Below, piece after piece: positions 41,915 to 50,868 of a stretch of 54,913 bases of DNA (position 1 is its first letter; the number at the start of each line of letters is the position of its first letter). The position numbers were made by a program, and so were the translations under genes. A model generated the notes under the pieces. The model did not search any database. It was not told the origin of the DNA and saw only the letters and a program-made list of their open reading frames with translations. Source of the DNA: Thermohalobaculum sp039178805 (GTDB taxonomy: Bacteria; Pseudomonadota; Alphaproteobacteria; Rhodobacterales; Rhodobacteraceae); NCBI GenBank assembly GCA_039178805.1, contig JBCDFC010000002.1, positions 1 through 54,913 of the forward strand, given 5' to 3'.

Positions 41915-42376
41915 CTAGCCGAGCGCCGCCTTCACGCGGGCGCCGGCCTCGCAGATATCGATGCGGCCCGGATAGCGGGTCGTGAGGTGGGACATCACGC
42001 GGCCCAGATCACGGATCGAGGACGCCTTGGTCTCAGCGATCGCGTTGGCGACAGCCTTGGCAATCTCCTCGGGATCGAGCGGCTTTGGCAAGAAGCCCCG
42101 AATGATCTCGATCTCGCGCCGCTCACGCTCGGCCATCTCCATGCGACCGGCTTCTTCGTAGCCGCGGATGGACCCTTCGCGCTGTTCGACCATCCGGCTG
42201 AGGAGATCGCGAAGCGCTGGGCCGTCGAGGCCGTCGCCGACATCCTCCACAGGCATGGCGGTTTCCCTGTCGCGGATCGCCGCCTGCATTAGCCGGAGTG
42301 TGCAGGCCATCACCCCGTCGCCTGCTTCCTCGGCCCGGGCAACCGCCGCCTCGAGCCGCTTCGTCATCTGAGACAC
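41915..42376 (-). CDS. GatB/YqeY-domain protein
   Basis: A 153-residue helical protein with the YqeY pattern: VMACTLRLMQAAIRDRETAM, LLSRMVEQREGSIRGYEEAG, REIEIIRGFLPKPLDPEEIA and GRVMSHLTTRYPGRID. The domain is shared with the tail of the GatB amidotransferase subunit, which contacts tRNA. The GTG at 42376 has GAGG six bases upstream; an ATG three codons later lacks a site. It is divergent from carA, a common arrangement in this group. Confidence 0.92.
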   Translation of the reverse strand: MSQMTKRLEAAVARAEEAGDGVMACTLRLMQAAIRDRETAMPVEDVGDGLDGPALRDLLSRMVEQREGSIRGYEEAGRMEMAERERREIEIIRGFLPKPLDPEEIAKAVANAIAETKASSIRDLGRVMSHLTTRYPGRIDICEAGARVKAALG

Positions 42377-42483
42377 TCGCTACCTCTTGGTCGCTGTCAG
42401 ATTTGAAACTTACTAGCGCTTCACCACGCCTGCAATATGCTTCGATCTTGGTAACTCATTGTAAACATGCGTTAATCCTTTCG

Positions 42484-42511
42484 TTGACCACTTGGTCGAC
42501 GCCGCAATACT
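42484..42511 (+). promoter_or_regulatory. Candidate sigma-70 promoter for carA
   Basis: TTGACC at 42484-42489 and AATACT at 42506-42511 with a 16-base spacer, upstream of carA by about 82 bases. The -35 also lies in the palindrome GACCA-CT-TGGTC (42486-42497), a possible operator. The evidence is only similarity to consensus. Confidence 0.4.
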
Positions 42512-42592
42512 GTGCCGCGCCGAACGAAGTCGGGGGTTGAGCGAAAGCGCTACTACCGACTGATTCCACACCGCCGCGAGAGGGCCGAGACC

Positions 42593-43720
42593 ATGAAAGC
42601 GACCGCCTGCATAGCCCTGGCCGATGGCACGCTGATCCGTGGTCGCGGCTTCGGTGCGACCGGTGTCGCGGCGGCTGAGCTTTGCTTCAACACAGCCATG
42701 ACGGGCTATCAGGAGATCATGACCGATCCGTCCTACGACGGTCAGATCGTCACCTTCACCTTCCCCCATATCGGCAATGTGGGAACGAATGCGGAGGATG
42801 AGGAGGCCGGGCGGCCGTTCGCGCGCGGTATGGTGGTGCGGCTCGATGTGACCGATCCGGTGAATTGGCGCTCAACCGCGCCGCTCGACGCCTGGATGGC
42901 GCGCAACGGTCTGATCGGGGTCGCCGGTGTCGATACGCGCCGGCTGACGCGGCTCGTGCGGGAGCAGGGGATGCCGCATGCTGCTATCGCGTATGATCCC
43001 AACGGCCAGATCGATACGGACGCCGTGATCGCCGCGGCCCGTGCCTTCGAAGGATTGGAGGGCGCGGATCTGGCTGCCGGGGTAAGTGCTGCGCAGAGTT
43101 ACGCTTGGCACGAGACCCGCTGGGCCTGGGGCGAGGGGTTCCGCCCGCTCGGCAAGGCTCGTGCGAAGGTCGTCGCGATCGACTACGGAGCAAAGCGCAA
43201 CATCCTGCGCTCCCTCGCCTCGGCCGGGTGCGATGTGACGGTGCTGCCGGCGCGTGCGACCGCGGCCGAGGTGCTCGAGCATCAGCCTGACGGCATGTTT
43301 CTCTCGAACGGGCCAGGCGATCCGGCGGCGACCGGAGAGTATGCGGTGCCGATGATCCACGGCGTGCTCGACGCCGGGAAACCGATTTTCGGTATTTGCC
43401 TCGGCCATCAGATGCTGGCGCTGGCTTTGGGCGGTCAGACGGTGAAGATGAAGACCGGGCATCACGGCGCCAACCATCCGGTGAAGGAAATCGCGACCGG
43501 AAAAGTCGAAATCACCTCGATGAACCATGGCTTCGCGGTCGATGCCGAAAGCCTGCCGAAGGGTGTGGTCGAGACCCATGTGAGCCTCTTCGACGGTTCC
43601 AACTGCGGTATCGCGCTGGAGGACCGGCCCGTCTTCTCGGTGCAGCAGCACCCCGAGGCGAGCCCCGGCCCGCAAGACAGCTTCTATCTCTTCGAGCGTT
43701 TCGTCGATGCCATGACCTAA
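42593..43720 (+). CDS. carA: Carbamoyl-phosphate synthase small subunit
   Basis: A 375-residue glutaminase subunit supplying ammonia for carbamoyl phosphate, needed for pyrimidines and arginine. The N-terminal domain has GFGATGVAAAELCFNTAMTG and the amidotransferase domain the nucleophile Cys in GICLGHQMLALALGG and the His/Glu pair in QQHPEASPGPQDS. GAGAGGG precedes the start at 42593. It is alone on this strand with a 201-base gap before the next gene; carB is not in the window. Confidence 0.97.
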   Translation: MKATACIALADGTLIRGRGFGATGVAAAELCFNTAMTGYQEIMTDPSYDGQIVTFTFPHIGNVGTNAEDEEAGRPFARGMVVRLDVTDPVNWRSTAPLDAWMARNGLIGVAGVDTRRLTRLVREQGMPHAAIAYDPNGQIDTDAVIAAARAFEGLEGADLAAGVSAAQSYAWHETRWAWGEGFRPLGKARAKVVAIDYGAKRNILRSLASAGCDVTVLPARATAAEVLEHQPDGMFLSNGPGDPAATGEYAVPMIHGVLDAGKPIFGICLGHQMLALALGGQTVKMKTGHHGANHPVKEIATGKVEITSMNHGFAVDAESLPKGVVETHVSLFDGSNCGIALEDRPVFSVQQHPEASPGPQDSFYLFERFVDAMT

Positions 43721-43921
43721 GCTCGCCGCCGCGCCACATCTCAAAACGCAACCGACGTCTTCAGAGAACATTAAGCCGCGTAAACGACAGTTGACAGCGT
43801 GAGTTTGTCATCTGGGTTGCTGCGTAATGTGTCCTCCCTCGCGTCCGTCGGCGCCTCGCCGGCATAGCGACTGTCAGTTCTTCGATTTGCGGAGCGGTCG
43901 TCCTTGCACCGGTTGCAAGCG

Positions 43922-45892
43922 ATGACTGCGCCCAACGATACCTCCGAGTTGGGTGGGGCGGTCGTGCTGCCGCTCTTCGACGACGAGGTCGAGCCTGCGC
44001 CGCTTGATGATGATTGGGCGCCACGGAGGGCCTCCGGTCTTTTGGTGCTGACCGAGGCCGATCTCGCGCCGAGAACGCCTAGGGTTGAGCCGCGGCCGCC
44101 GATGCCGGCGCATGACGATGCCGCCGTCATCGGGATCGGCATCGCGGATCTCGTCTCCGATCCGCCGGACCCTGCGCTGTTTCAACGGGGGGAGATCGGT
44201 CATGCCGCCGATCCTGCGTTGTTGCTTGAGCTGAGGATCCTGCCTTGGCAGCGCATCGCGGGGCAGGTCATTTGGGTGAGCGACGCGATCGGTCGTCTCG
44301 ACTCCGTCGCCGAGGTTCTGCGCTCCCACGGTCTGTCCCCGGGCGAGGTGCTGTTCGCGCACGCCGATACGCCCGAGTTCGAGCGTGCGTTTGCGGCAAG
44401 CTATGGCAGACGGCTGGCTGCCCGCGCCGCCCGCGCCGTTCCGGCATCGGAGAGCGTGCGTGGCCTTCGCACCCATCGCCGGGCGATTTTCGTGACGCTG
44501 GCGGTTGCTCTCAGCGTAGCGATGCTCACGCCCGAGGCTGCGGCGCTTTCGATCTTTGCGACCGTCTTCGCGGTGAATTCGCTCACAGCCCTCCTCAGGC
44601 TTGTGGCCTTCGCTGCATCCTTCGGGGTGAAGCGGCACGATGCTGAGGCGCTTCGTTCTCTGCCGAGGCAAGACCACGACCCGTCCTGGCCCACGATCAG
44701 CGTTCTCGTCCCCCTCCATCGCGAGGCCGAGATGGTGCCCCGACTGATCGCAGCACTCGACCGGATCGACTATCCCGAGCATGCCCTCGAAGTTCTGCTC
44801 GTCGCCGAAGAGACGGACCGGGCGACGATCCGCGCGCTCGAAACGGTGCCAATGCCGCTCTCGATGCGCATGGTGGTCGTCCCCGATGGCGGACCGAAGA
44901 CGAAGCCGCGCGCCCTCAACTACGCGATGGGGTATGCGCGTGGGGAAATCGTCGGGATCCTCGATGCCGAGGATCGGCCCGAGCCCGGGCAACTTCGCGC
45001 CGTTGCAGGAGCGCTCCGCACGCTCCCTGATCGTGTTGCCGCGGTGCAGTGCCAGCTCGTCTACTTCAATGCGCGCGAGAACTGGATCACGCGCTGCTTC
45101 CAGCTTGAATACGCGATCTGGTTCGATGTTCTCCTGCGCGGGTTCGAGCGGCTGGGCCTGCCGCTCCCCCTCGGAGGCACCAGCGTCTATTTCCGGCGGG
45201 AGGCTTTGGCGGAAGTCGGGGGCTGGGACGCGCATAACGTGACCGAGGATGCCGATCTCGGCATGCGCCTCTTCCGCCATGGCTACCGTGTGAAGGTGTT
45301 GAGTGCTGCGACCGAGGAGGAGGCGAACTGCCGACCCCTGCCGTGGATCCGTCAGCGTTCGCGCTGGTTGAAGGGGTATCTGCTGACCTGGCTCAGCCAC
45401 GCGCGCGCGCCGTTCCGGCTTTGGCGGGAGATGGGGACGCGCGGCTTTCTGGGGTTCAACATCCTCTTCCTCGGCGCTGCCTGTGCCTATCTCGCGATGC
45501 CGCTCTTCTGGGTTTCGGTGATCGGATGGACGGTCGCGGGCGTCACACCTTGGGACAGTTTCGTGCCTGGCTGGGCTGTCTGGCCGCTCGGCATCTCGCT
45601 CGGCGGTGGGCAGGCGCTCATGCTTGCGGCTGCGACCCTTGCGATGTGGCGCAAGCGCGCGCTCGATCTGCTGATCTGGGTGCCGACGCTGCCACTTTAT
45701 TGGACCCTCGGCGCGCTTGCTGCGTGGAAGGCGGTGATCGAGCTCTTCGTCGCGCCATACTACTGGGACAAGACCAAACATGGCGTGACGCGGATGATGC
45801 CACTTGCAGGCCGCACGCGATCCAAAGCTCTGCGCCATGCCGGGATCGCCCCTTACCCGGACGCGCGGTTCAGTGCACGGCCACCCGCCTGA
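43922..45892 (+). CDS. Family 2 glycosyltransferase with N-terminal secretion-ATPase-like domain
   Basis: A 656-residue membrane enzyme. Residues 1-70 are low-complexity; about 75-170 (ILPWQRIAGQVIWVSDAIGR and so on) resemble the N-terminal domain of type II secretion/PilB ATPases, a known addition in some glycosyltransferases. Then come two helices, a GT2 catalytic domain (SVLVPLHREAEMVPRLIAAL; DAEDRPEPG; TEDADLGMRLF; the RQRSRWLKGYL form of QxxRW) and three or four C-terminal helices. The family builds polysaccharides such as cellulose-like polymers. The ATG at 43922 is preferred; TTG at 43904 has a GGAGCGG site and is an alternative. It stands alone, with a 158-base gap after it. Confidence 0.88.
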   Translation: MTAPNDTSELGGAVVLPLFDDEVEPAPLDDDWAPRRASGLLVLTEADLAPRTPRVEPRPPMPAHDDAAVIGIGIADLVSDPPDPALFQRGEIGHAADPALLLELRILPWQRIAGQVIWVSDAIGRLDSVAEVLRSHGLSPGEVLFAHADTPEFERAFAASYGRRLAARAARAVPASESVRGLRTHRRAIFVTLAVALSVAMLTPEAAALSIFATVFAVNSLTALLRLVAFAASFGVKRHDAEALRSLPRQDHDPSWPTISVLVPLHREAEMVPRLIAALDRIDYPEHALEVLLVAEETDRATIRALETVPMPLSMRMVVVPDGGPKTKPRALNYAMGYARGEIVGILDAEDRPEPGQLRAVAGALRTLPDRVAAVQCQLVYFNARENWITRCFQLEYAIWFDVLLRGFERLGLPLPLGGTSVYFRREALAEVGGWDAHNVTEDADLGMRLFRHGYRVKVLSAATEEEANCRPLPWIRQRSRWLKGYLLTWLSHARAPFRLWREMGTRGFLGFNILFLGAACAYLAMPLFWVSVIGWTVAGVTPWDSFVPGWAVWPLGISLGGGQALMLAAATLAMWRKRALDLLIWVPTLPLYWTLGALAAWKAVIELFVAPYYWDKTKHGVTRMMPLAGRTRSKALRHAGIAPYPDARFSARPPA

Positions 45893-46050
45893 AGCTCTCG
45901 TGGGCCAAGCACTGTCGTGAGACGGCACCAACGCAACAACACGGTGATCTGCCCTCGTCAAAGGCGGCGGCGGCGCCATCATCCCAGTCGGAGCGGAGCC
46001 GCTGCCGGCGGCTCGAGCATGAGATCCTGATAGAACGGGAGAATTCCGGG

Positions 46051-47040
46051 ATGATCGATACCACCACCACAAACCGCCGAAACTTGATGCTGGGCGCTGC
46101 GGCGCTGCCGCTTGCCGGCGCTGCCGCAAGCGCCGCCGGCGCTGCCGGCGCTGCCGTGCCGGCCCAGCAGGGTGTTCTCCGTCCGGGCATCTACCGCTTC
46201 AAGCTTGGCGCCTTCGAAGTCACTTCAATCCTCGATGGGGCGGTCCAGCTCGACGGCCCTCACCCGATCTTCGGCCAGAACGTCACGCAGGAGGATGTCG
46301 CAAACCTTGCCGCCGAGAACTTTCTGCCGCCGACCCGCATGGAGATCCCGTTCACCAACACCTTGGTCAACACGGGTTCCGAACTCATCCTTTTCGACAC
46401 CGGCAATGGCGACAACGGGCGCCGGCCTGCGGCGGGAAACCTGGTCGCGAGCCTCAAGAGCCTCGGCATCGAGCCGGGCGACATTACCCATGTCGTGATC
46501 ACCCATTTCCACGGCGATCACATCAGCGGGCTGACCGAGGGCGACCAGCCCACTTACCCGAACGCCGCCTACGTGATCGGCGCGGAGGAGTTCAACCACT
46601 GGACCGCCGAAGAACTCTTGAGCAGCGAGAGCATGCGCGGCCGGGCGGAGCTCGTGCAGAAGAAGGTCGTGCCGTTCGCCGAGAAAGCGAAGATGATCGC
46701 GCCGGGTGAGAGCGTGCGTTCCGGGATCGAGGCCGTGAACGCCTTCGGCCACACGCCAGGCCACATGGTCTACCATGTCGAGAGCGAGGGGAAGCGGCTG
46801 CTGATCACCTCCGACACCGCCAACCACTATGTGATGAGCCTGCAGCGGCCGGACTGGCATGTGCGCTTCGACATGGACAAACAGGCGGCGGCGGATACGC
46901 GGCGGCGCATCTTCGGCATGTTGGCGGCCGACAAGATCCCGTTCATCGGCTATCACATGCCGTCGCCCGCGGTCGGTTATGTCGAGCCGATGGGCGATGG
47001 TTTCCGCTATGTGGCTGCGAGCTATCAGCTCAATCTCTGA
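46051..47040 (+). CDS. Tat-exported metallo-beta-lactamase-fold hydrolase
   Basis: A 329-residue protein with a twin-arginine signal (NRRNLMLGAAALPLAG) followed by an alanine-rich h/c-region built on repeated GCCGGCGCTGCC DNA units (46120-46155). The body has the metal motif HFHGDH, then GHTPGHMVYHVES, TSDTANHY and final FIGYHMPSPAVG, so all metal ligands of the fold are present. Family relatives include periplasmic lactonases and sulfatases. The ATG has GGGAG and is preceded by a gap; the frame runs upstream as antisense. The next ORF begins 1 base after the stop. Confidence 0.88.
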   Translation: MIDTTTTNRRNLMLGAAALPLAGAAASAAGAAGAAVPAQQGVLRPGIYRFKLGAFEVTSILDGAVQLDGPHPIFGQNVTQEDVANLAAENFLPPTRMEIPFTNTLVNTGSELILFDTGNGDNGRRPAAGNLVASLKSLGIEPGDITHVVITHFHGDHISGLTEGDQPTYPNAAYVIGAEEFNHWTAEELLSSESMRGRAELVQKKVVPFAEKAKMIAPGESVRSGIEAVNAFGHTPGHMVYHVESEGKRLLITSDTANHYVMSLQRPDWHVRFDMDKQAAADTRRRIFGMLAADKIPFIGYHMPSPAVGYVEPMGDGFRYVAASYQLNL

Positions 47041-47041
47041 A

Positions 47042-47524
47042 ATGCGCGGCCGTACTGCGGGGCTTGCCTGGATCATCGCCAGCGCCGGTCCCGCTCCGGC
47101 AATCGCGGAACCGGTGCCGGCCGTGCCTCATGCGGTCGTCCGGCTGGCGGTGCCGGGCGCCCAACCGGGGATCGCCGCCTGCGGTTTCGCCTTCGACATC
47201 GCGGGCCATCGCGTGGAACTGGTGCTGGAGCGTGGGGCCGAGGGAGCGGTTGCGAGCCTCTCTTCTCCCGATGCCCTTGCCGTCGATCTACGCCCGGGGG
47301 ACGCGGCGCCGGACTGTACCGACACGACAGGGGCGAACGCGATCGCCGAGGCAGACAGCGACAGCCTGGCAGTGATGTTTCAGCGGATCGCCGTCTCGGG
47401 CGCGACGCTCTGCCGGCGCGACGATGCGGGAACGGCGGTGTCACGTGCGGCCGGCCCGCTCCCAAACCAGGTGCGCGCGCTCTTCCTCAACTGCTCGGGC
47501 GATCTCTACCGTCTGGAACGCTAG
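47042..47524 (+). CDS. Small exported hypothetical protein
   Basis: Unrecognised 160-residue protein. The signal peptide (MRGRTAGLAWIIASAGPAPA, then IAEP) is short. The mature part has four cysteines (AACGF, APDCTD, ATLCRR, LNCSG) that could pair, and small beta-type segments. It starts 1 base after the metallo-hydrolase stop with a weak binding site, so it is probably translated by coupling. No function can be assigned. Confidence 0.6.
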   Translation: MRGRTAGLAWIIASAGPAPAIAEPVPAVPHAVVRLAVPGAQPGIAACGFAFDIAGHRVELVLERGAEGAVASLSSPDALAVDLRPGDAAPDCTDTTGANAIAEADSDSLAVMFQRIAVSGATLCRRDDAGTAVSRAAGPLPNQVRALFLNCSGDLYRLER

Positions 47525-47704
47525 GTCTTCTCGTCTTAGGCGCGCGCCCTTCGTGAGCATGGCCGCCTTTGTTTAGAACCGGATCGCCGGCTTGCGTGAT
47601 GTCCCTTCGCGCGGGGCTTGCGCCGGCCCGCACCCTGCCTAATGTGCGCCGCAACAGGGACGGTCGCCGACTGGGTGGCCTATCCGCTCAGAAGGAGAGT
47701 TCCG

Positions 47705-48406
47705 ATGAAGAAGGTTTTCCCGGACGCAGCGGCGGCGCTCGAAGGCGCGCTGTTCGATAACATGACGATCGCAGCCGGCGGTTTCGGCCTGTGCGGCATT
47801 CCGGAGAACCTCATTTCGGCGATCAAGGCTTCGGGCACGGCCGGGCTCACCATCGCCTCCAACAACGCCGGCGTCGACGATTTCGGGCTGGGGCTGCTGC
47901 TCCAGGGCAAGCAGGTGAAGAAGATGATCTCATCCTATGTGGGCGAGAACGATCTCTTCATGCAGCAATACCTCGCCGGGGAACTGGAGATCGAGTTCAA
48001 CCCGCAGGGCACGCTGGCGGAGCGGATGCGCGCGGGCGGCGCCGGCATCCCAGGCTTCTACACCAAGACAGGCGTCGGCACGCAGGTGGCCGAGGGTAAG
48101 GAGCACAAGGACTTCGACGGGGAGACCTATATCCTCGAGCGGGGGATCGTCGCTGATCTTTCCATCGTGAAGGCCTGGAAGGCGGACGAGACGGGGAACT
48201 GCATCTTCCGTAAGACCGCTCGGAACTTCAACGTGCCCGCCGCGATGTCTGGCAAGCTCTGCGTGATGGAGGTCGAAGAGATCGTGCCCGTTGGCAGCAT
48301 CGATCCGGATCTCATCCATCTGCCGGGGATCTATGTGCACCGGCTGATCCAGGGCAGCCACGAGAAGCGCATCGAGCAGCGCACCTTGCGCCCCCGTGCG
48401 GCCTGA
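47705..48406 (+). CDS. 3-oxoacid CoA-transferase subunit A
   Basis: A 233-residue subunit of a succinyl-CoA:3-ketoacid (SCOT-type) CoA-transferase, moving CoA to acetoacetate or related acids. MTIAAGGFGLCGIPENLI, the SNNAGVDDFGLGLLL region, SYVGENDLFMQQYLAGEL and FYTKTGVGTQVAEGKE are typical. AGAAGGAGAG precedes the start at 47705. The B subunit follows after a small frame. Confidence 0.93.
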   Translation: MKKVFPDAAAALEGALFDNMTIAAGGFGLCGIPENLISAIKASGTAGLTIASNNAGVDDFGLGLLLQGKQVKKMISSYVGENDLFMQQYLAGELEIEFNPQGTLAERMRAGGAGIPGFYTKTGVGTQVAEGKEHKDFDGETYILERGIVADLSIVKAWKADETGNCIFRKTARNFNVPAAMSGKLCVMEVEEIVPVGSIDPDLIHLPGIYVHRLIQGSHEKRIEQRTLRPRAA

Positions 48407-48411
48407 CGCGG

Positions 48412-48642
48412 ATGGGCGCTGCAGGAGAGCGGATGCGCGCGATCCTTGCCGAGGCTGAGGAGATCGCCACGGAACGCTTCGGTGAGACGGCGGTGCGCGA
48501 AATCCCGCTTCTCGTGACGTCGGTGGCGATGGGGATCGCGCATCTAGAAGCTGCGAGTGCCACGGGAACACGGTCGGTATCAGAAACGTCTGAAGATCAG
48601 GACGAGAGTCGCAAAGGAGGGTTCGATGCCCTGGGATCGTAA
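48412..48642 (+). CDS. Small hypothetical protein between CoA-transferase subunits
   Basis: A 76-codon frame that begins 5 bases after subunit A and overlaps the start of subunit B. It is mainly helical (EEIATERFGETAVREIPLLV) with no recognised domain and a weak binding site. It fills the whole spacer between the subunits, which argues for a real gene, but it could also be chance in GC-rich DNA. Confidence 0.35.
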   Translation: MGAAGERMRAILAEAEEIATERFGETAVREIPLLVTSVAMGIAHLEAASATGTRSVSETSEDQDESRKGGFDALGS

Positions 48643-49255
48643 CGAGATGGCTGCGCGGGCGGCGCAGGAGCTGGAAGACGGGACCTATGTGAACCTCGGG
48701 ATTGGGATCCCGACGCTGGTGCCGAACTTCATCCCCGATGGCGTGACCGTGACGCTCCAGTCCGAGAACGGGATGCTCGGCATGGGCCCGTTTCCCTATG
48801 AGGGCGATGAGGACCCGGACCTGATCAACGCGGGCAAGCAGACGATCACGGAAGTGCCCAACACCGCCTATTTCGATAGCGCCACATCGTTCGGCATGAT
48901 CCGCGGCGGTAAGATCGCGATGGCGATCCTGGGCGCCATGGAAGTGGCCGAGAACGGCGACCTCGCCAACTGGATGATCCCGGGCAAGCTCGTGAAGGGC
49001 ATGGGCGGCGCGATGGATCTGGTTGCCGGCGTCAAGCGCGTGGTCGTGATCATGGATCACACCAACAAGAAGGGTGAGACCAAGCTTCTCAAAGAATGCA
49101 CCCTCCCTCTCACCGGCAAGGGCGTCGTCGACCGCGTGATCACCGGCCTCGGCGTTTTTGACGTGGTCGACGGCGGTTTGCAGATCGTGGAGTGCGCCCC
49201 CGGGGTCGACGTCGCGGAGATCCGCGAGAAGACCGAAGCCACGATCGTCGCCTAG
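48626..49255 (+). CDS. 3-oxoacid CoA-transferase subunit B
   Basis: A 209-residue subunit carrying the catalytic glutamate, which lies in SENGMLGMGPFP. NLGIGIPTLVPNFIPDGV and GMGGAMDLVAGVKRVVVIMD are also typical. The ATG at 48626 has a perfect AAAGGAGG site. With subunit A it makes the heteromeric enzyme of ketone-body or polyhydroxybutyrate breakdown. Confidence 0.94.
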   Translation: MPWDRNEMAARAAQELEDGTYVNLGIGIPTLVPNFIPDGVTVTLQSENGMLGMGPFPYEGDEDPDLINAGKQTITEVPNTAYFDSATSFGMIRGGKIAMAILGAMEVAENGDLANWMIPGKLVKGMGGAMDLVAGVKRVVVIMDHTNKKGETKLLKECTLPLTGKGVVDRVITGLGVFDVVDGGLQIVECAPGVDVAEIREKTEATIVA

Positions 49256-49473
49256 CAGGCCGGAGGACATTCGCCCAGGAACCGCGAAACGTTGAAATTG
49301 GCGATAATGCCAAATTTCAGTCCCAACGCCGCCTCGTTGATCCTTGAGTAATGGCACGTCCGCCGGGCACTGGTTGTGGCTGGCGACTCAGATAGCGGGA
49401 GGGCGGTAACACGCCGCGTTCTGTTCAATCTGCTGGTCCGAGGGGGTCGGCACAGGAAAGCTGGAGACTGGAA

Positions 49474-49653
49474 ATGATGAACTTTCTTAAGAACGAGGCC
49501 GGCGCCGTGACCATCGATTGGGTCGCGCTTGCCGCGGGCCTGCTGATCCTTGGCGTTGCGATCGTCGGCCTGCTCTCGGACGAGCTGCAGACCGTGATCG
49601 ACGCGATCGAGTCTTCGCTTGAGCTCGCCACGAATGTGAGCGCGCCGACCTGA
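49474..49653 (+). CDS. Flp-like pilin, copy 1
   Basis: A 59-residue type IVb pilin-like protein. The leader is MMNFLKNEAG, then a hydrophobic helix starting AVTIDWVALAAGLLILGVAI and a short tail. Class III prepilins are cut after G, with E at +5; here +5 is D and +6 W. GGAG lies upstream of the start. The protein is identical to that of 50869-51048, and the DNA differs at five third or synonymous positions. A strong terminator follows, so it is probably a separate transcript from the rest of the tad genes. Confidence 0.85.
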   Translation: MMNFLKNEAGAVTIDWVALAAGLLILGVAIVGLLSDELQTVIDAIESSLELATNVSAPT

Positions 49654-49678
49654 TCTGACTGCGATCACACTCTATGCG

Positions 49679-49712
49679 AAGGCGCGCCAGGCATCTGGCG
49701 CGCCTTTTCGTT
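49679..49712 (+). terminator. Strong intrinsic terminator after the first pilin gene
   Basis: AAGGCGCGCCAG, loop GCAT, CTGGCGCGCCTT, then TTCGTTT. A perfect 12-bp stem with a T-rich tail starts 25 bases after the stop. It also ends the region before the convergent transglycosylase gene. Confidence 0.9.
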
Positions 49713-49771
49713 TGTGCCGCGCGGCAGGGCCATGGCCCGATTTGCCAGCGTGAACCTGGCCGAGCGTTGGT

Positions 49772-50644
49772 CTACCGCTGGGCGAGTTGCCAGTCGCAGG
49801 GTGAGCGCGGCGTGTCCGGTGCTCGAAGGCAAAGCGACTCGACCGCCACCAATGCATCGAACACCTTCACGACGTAGTCGCGCGTCTCCCGATAGGGCGG
49901 CACACCGTTGTGCCGGGCCACAGCCCCTTCGCCGGCGTTGTATCCGGCAAGGGCGAGGAGCGGGTCCTGTCCGAAATTGTTCAAGAGCCAACTAAGATAC
50001 GCAGCGCCGCCGAAGATGTTCTCGCGCGCGATGTAGCTGTTCGCGACGCCGAAGCGCCGAGCGGTGGCGGGCATGAGCTGCATGAGACCCTGCGCGCCCG
50101 CGTGGCTCTTGGCCCGCTCGCGCCCGGCGCTCTCAACGGCGATCACGGCTGCAATCAAGGCCTCGGAGATTGTGTGCCGCTCGGCTGCTGCGGCGATGGT
50201 TTGCCCATAGGCACCCACGATATCGGCAAGAAGACGCTGGCTGGCGATCGGCGAACTGCGTCGACGGCGCTGCCGCATGGTTTCGATCGCCTGACCCCAG
50301 CGGAGAGGTGAGCCCGCCCCACGATCGGTTTGATGCACTTTCCAGAACCAGTCTTGTGGCCCGACCGCACGCAAGCCGCCGCGCCTGACCGTTCGACTTT
50401 CTCCGCCGCTGGGCCGTCGGGGCTCCTCGCTCAGAACACGCCTGTCAGGGCCCGGTAGGGGAAGGCGTGCCTCGCCGGCGCGGGGCACTTTCACAATGTT
50501 CATGCCCGAACGATCACCCACCCGGACGCTGTTTTTCAGTGTGCCCGCATACGAAAATGATTCGTCTGAAATCGGGACAAGCGCCAAAAGCACCGTCCCG
50601 CAAAGTAAGGCGCAAATGCTCGTGCCGCCACATTCTCGCCTCAT
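49772..50644 (-). CDS. Lytic transglycosylase (SLT domain)
   Basis: A 290-residue exported cell-wall enzyme. A short signal-type segment (ICALLCGTVLLALVPI) lies at residues 10-25; a basic linker follows. The SLT domain covers about 145-270: the catalytic Glu is in AVIAVESAGRERAKSHAGAQ, then GLMQLMPATARRFGV, the ENIFGGAAYLSWLLNNFG segment and LALAGYNAGEGAVARH. It lies between two near-identical pilin genes and on the opposite strand. Pilus and secretion loci often carry such an enzyme to make room in peptidoglycan. The start at 50644 has GGGAAG upstream; 25 more codons are open. Confidence 0.88.
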   Translation of the reverse strand: MRRECGGTSICALLCGTVLLALVPISDESFSYAGTLKNSVRVGDRSGMNIVKVPRAGEARLPLPGPDRRVLSEEPRRPSGGESRTVRRGGLRAVGPQDWFWKVHQTDRGAGSPLRWGQAIETMRQRRRRSSPIASQRLLADIVGAYGQTIAAAAERHTISEALIAAVIAVESAGRERAKSHAGAQGLMQLMPATARRFGVANSYIARENIFGGAAYLSWLLNNFGQDPLLALAGYNAGEGAVARHNGVPPYRETRDYVVKVFDALVAVESLCLRAPDTPRSPCDWQLAQR

Positions 50645-50868
50645 TTGACCCGCTTCCCCATCCAAATAAGGCAGCCCCGCCTTTTTCTTCACTCTAATGA
50701 CTACATTCAAGACTAGCAAAATACAAACATTGAGTACCTGAGAAATGCTGCTTTGCGACTTGTGTTGCGGGTGGTATCTCTTCCTCCACAGGGAATTGGG
50801 GCGAGGAACCGCAACTTCCCCGTCTGGTCACGGAGGCCAGGGAACAAACGACTGCATCGGAGATGGAA

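Noticed and set aside
43874..46129. 751-codon open frame on the minus strand opposite the family 2 glycosyltransferase
   Set aside because: Antisense shadow; the plus-strand gene has complete catalytic motifs while this frame shows only low-complexity Arg/His/Pro-rich sequence.
49349..49380. Sigma-54-like TGGCAC before pilin 1
   Set aside because: TGGCAC is present but the TTGC element at the required spacing is missing.
50668..50690. AAGGC-loop-GCCTT hairpin with T-run upstream of pilin 2
   Set aside because: Only a 5-bp stem and no gene ends there on the plus strand, so a terminator role makes little sense.
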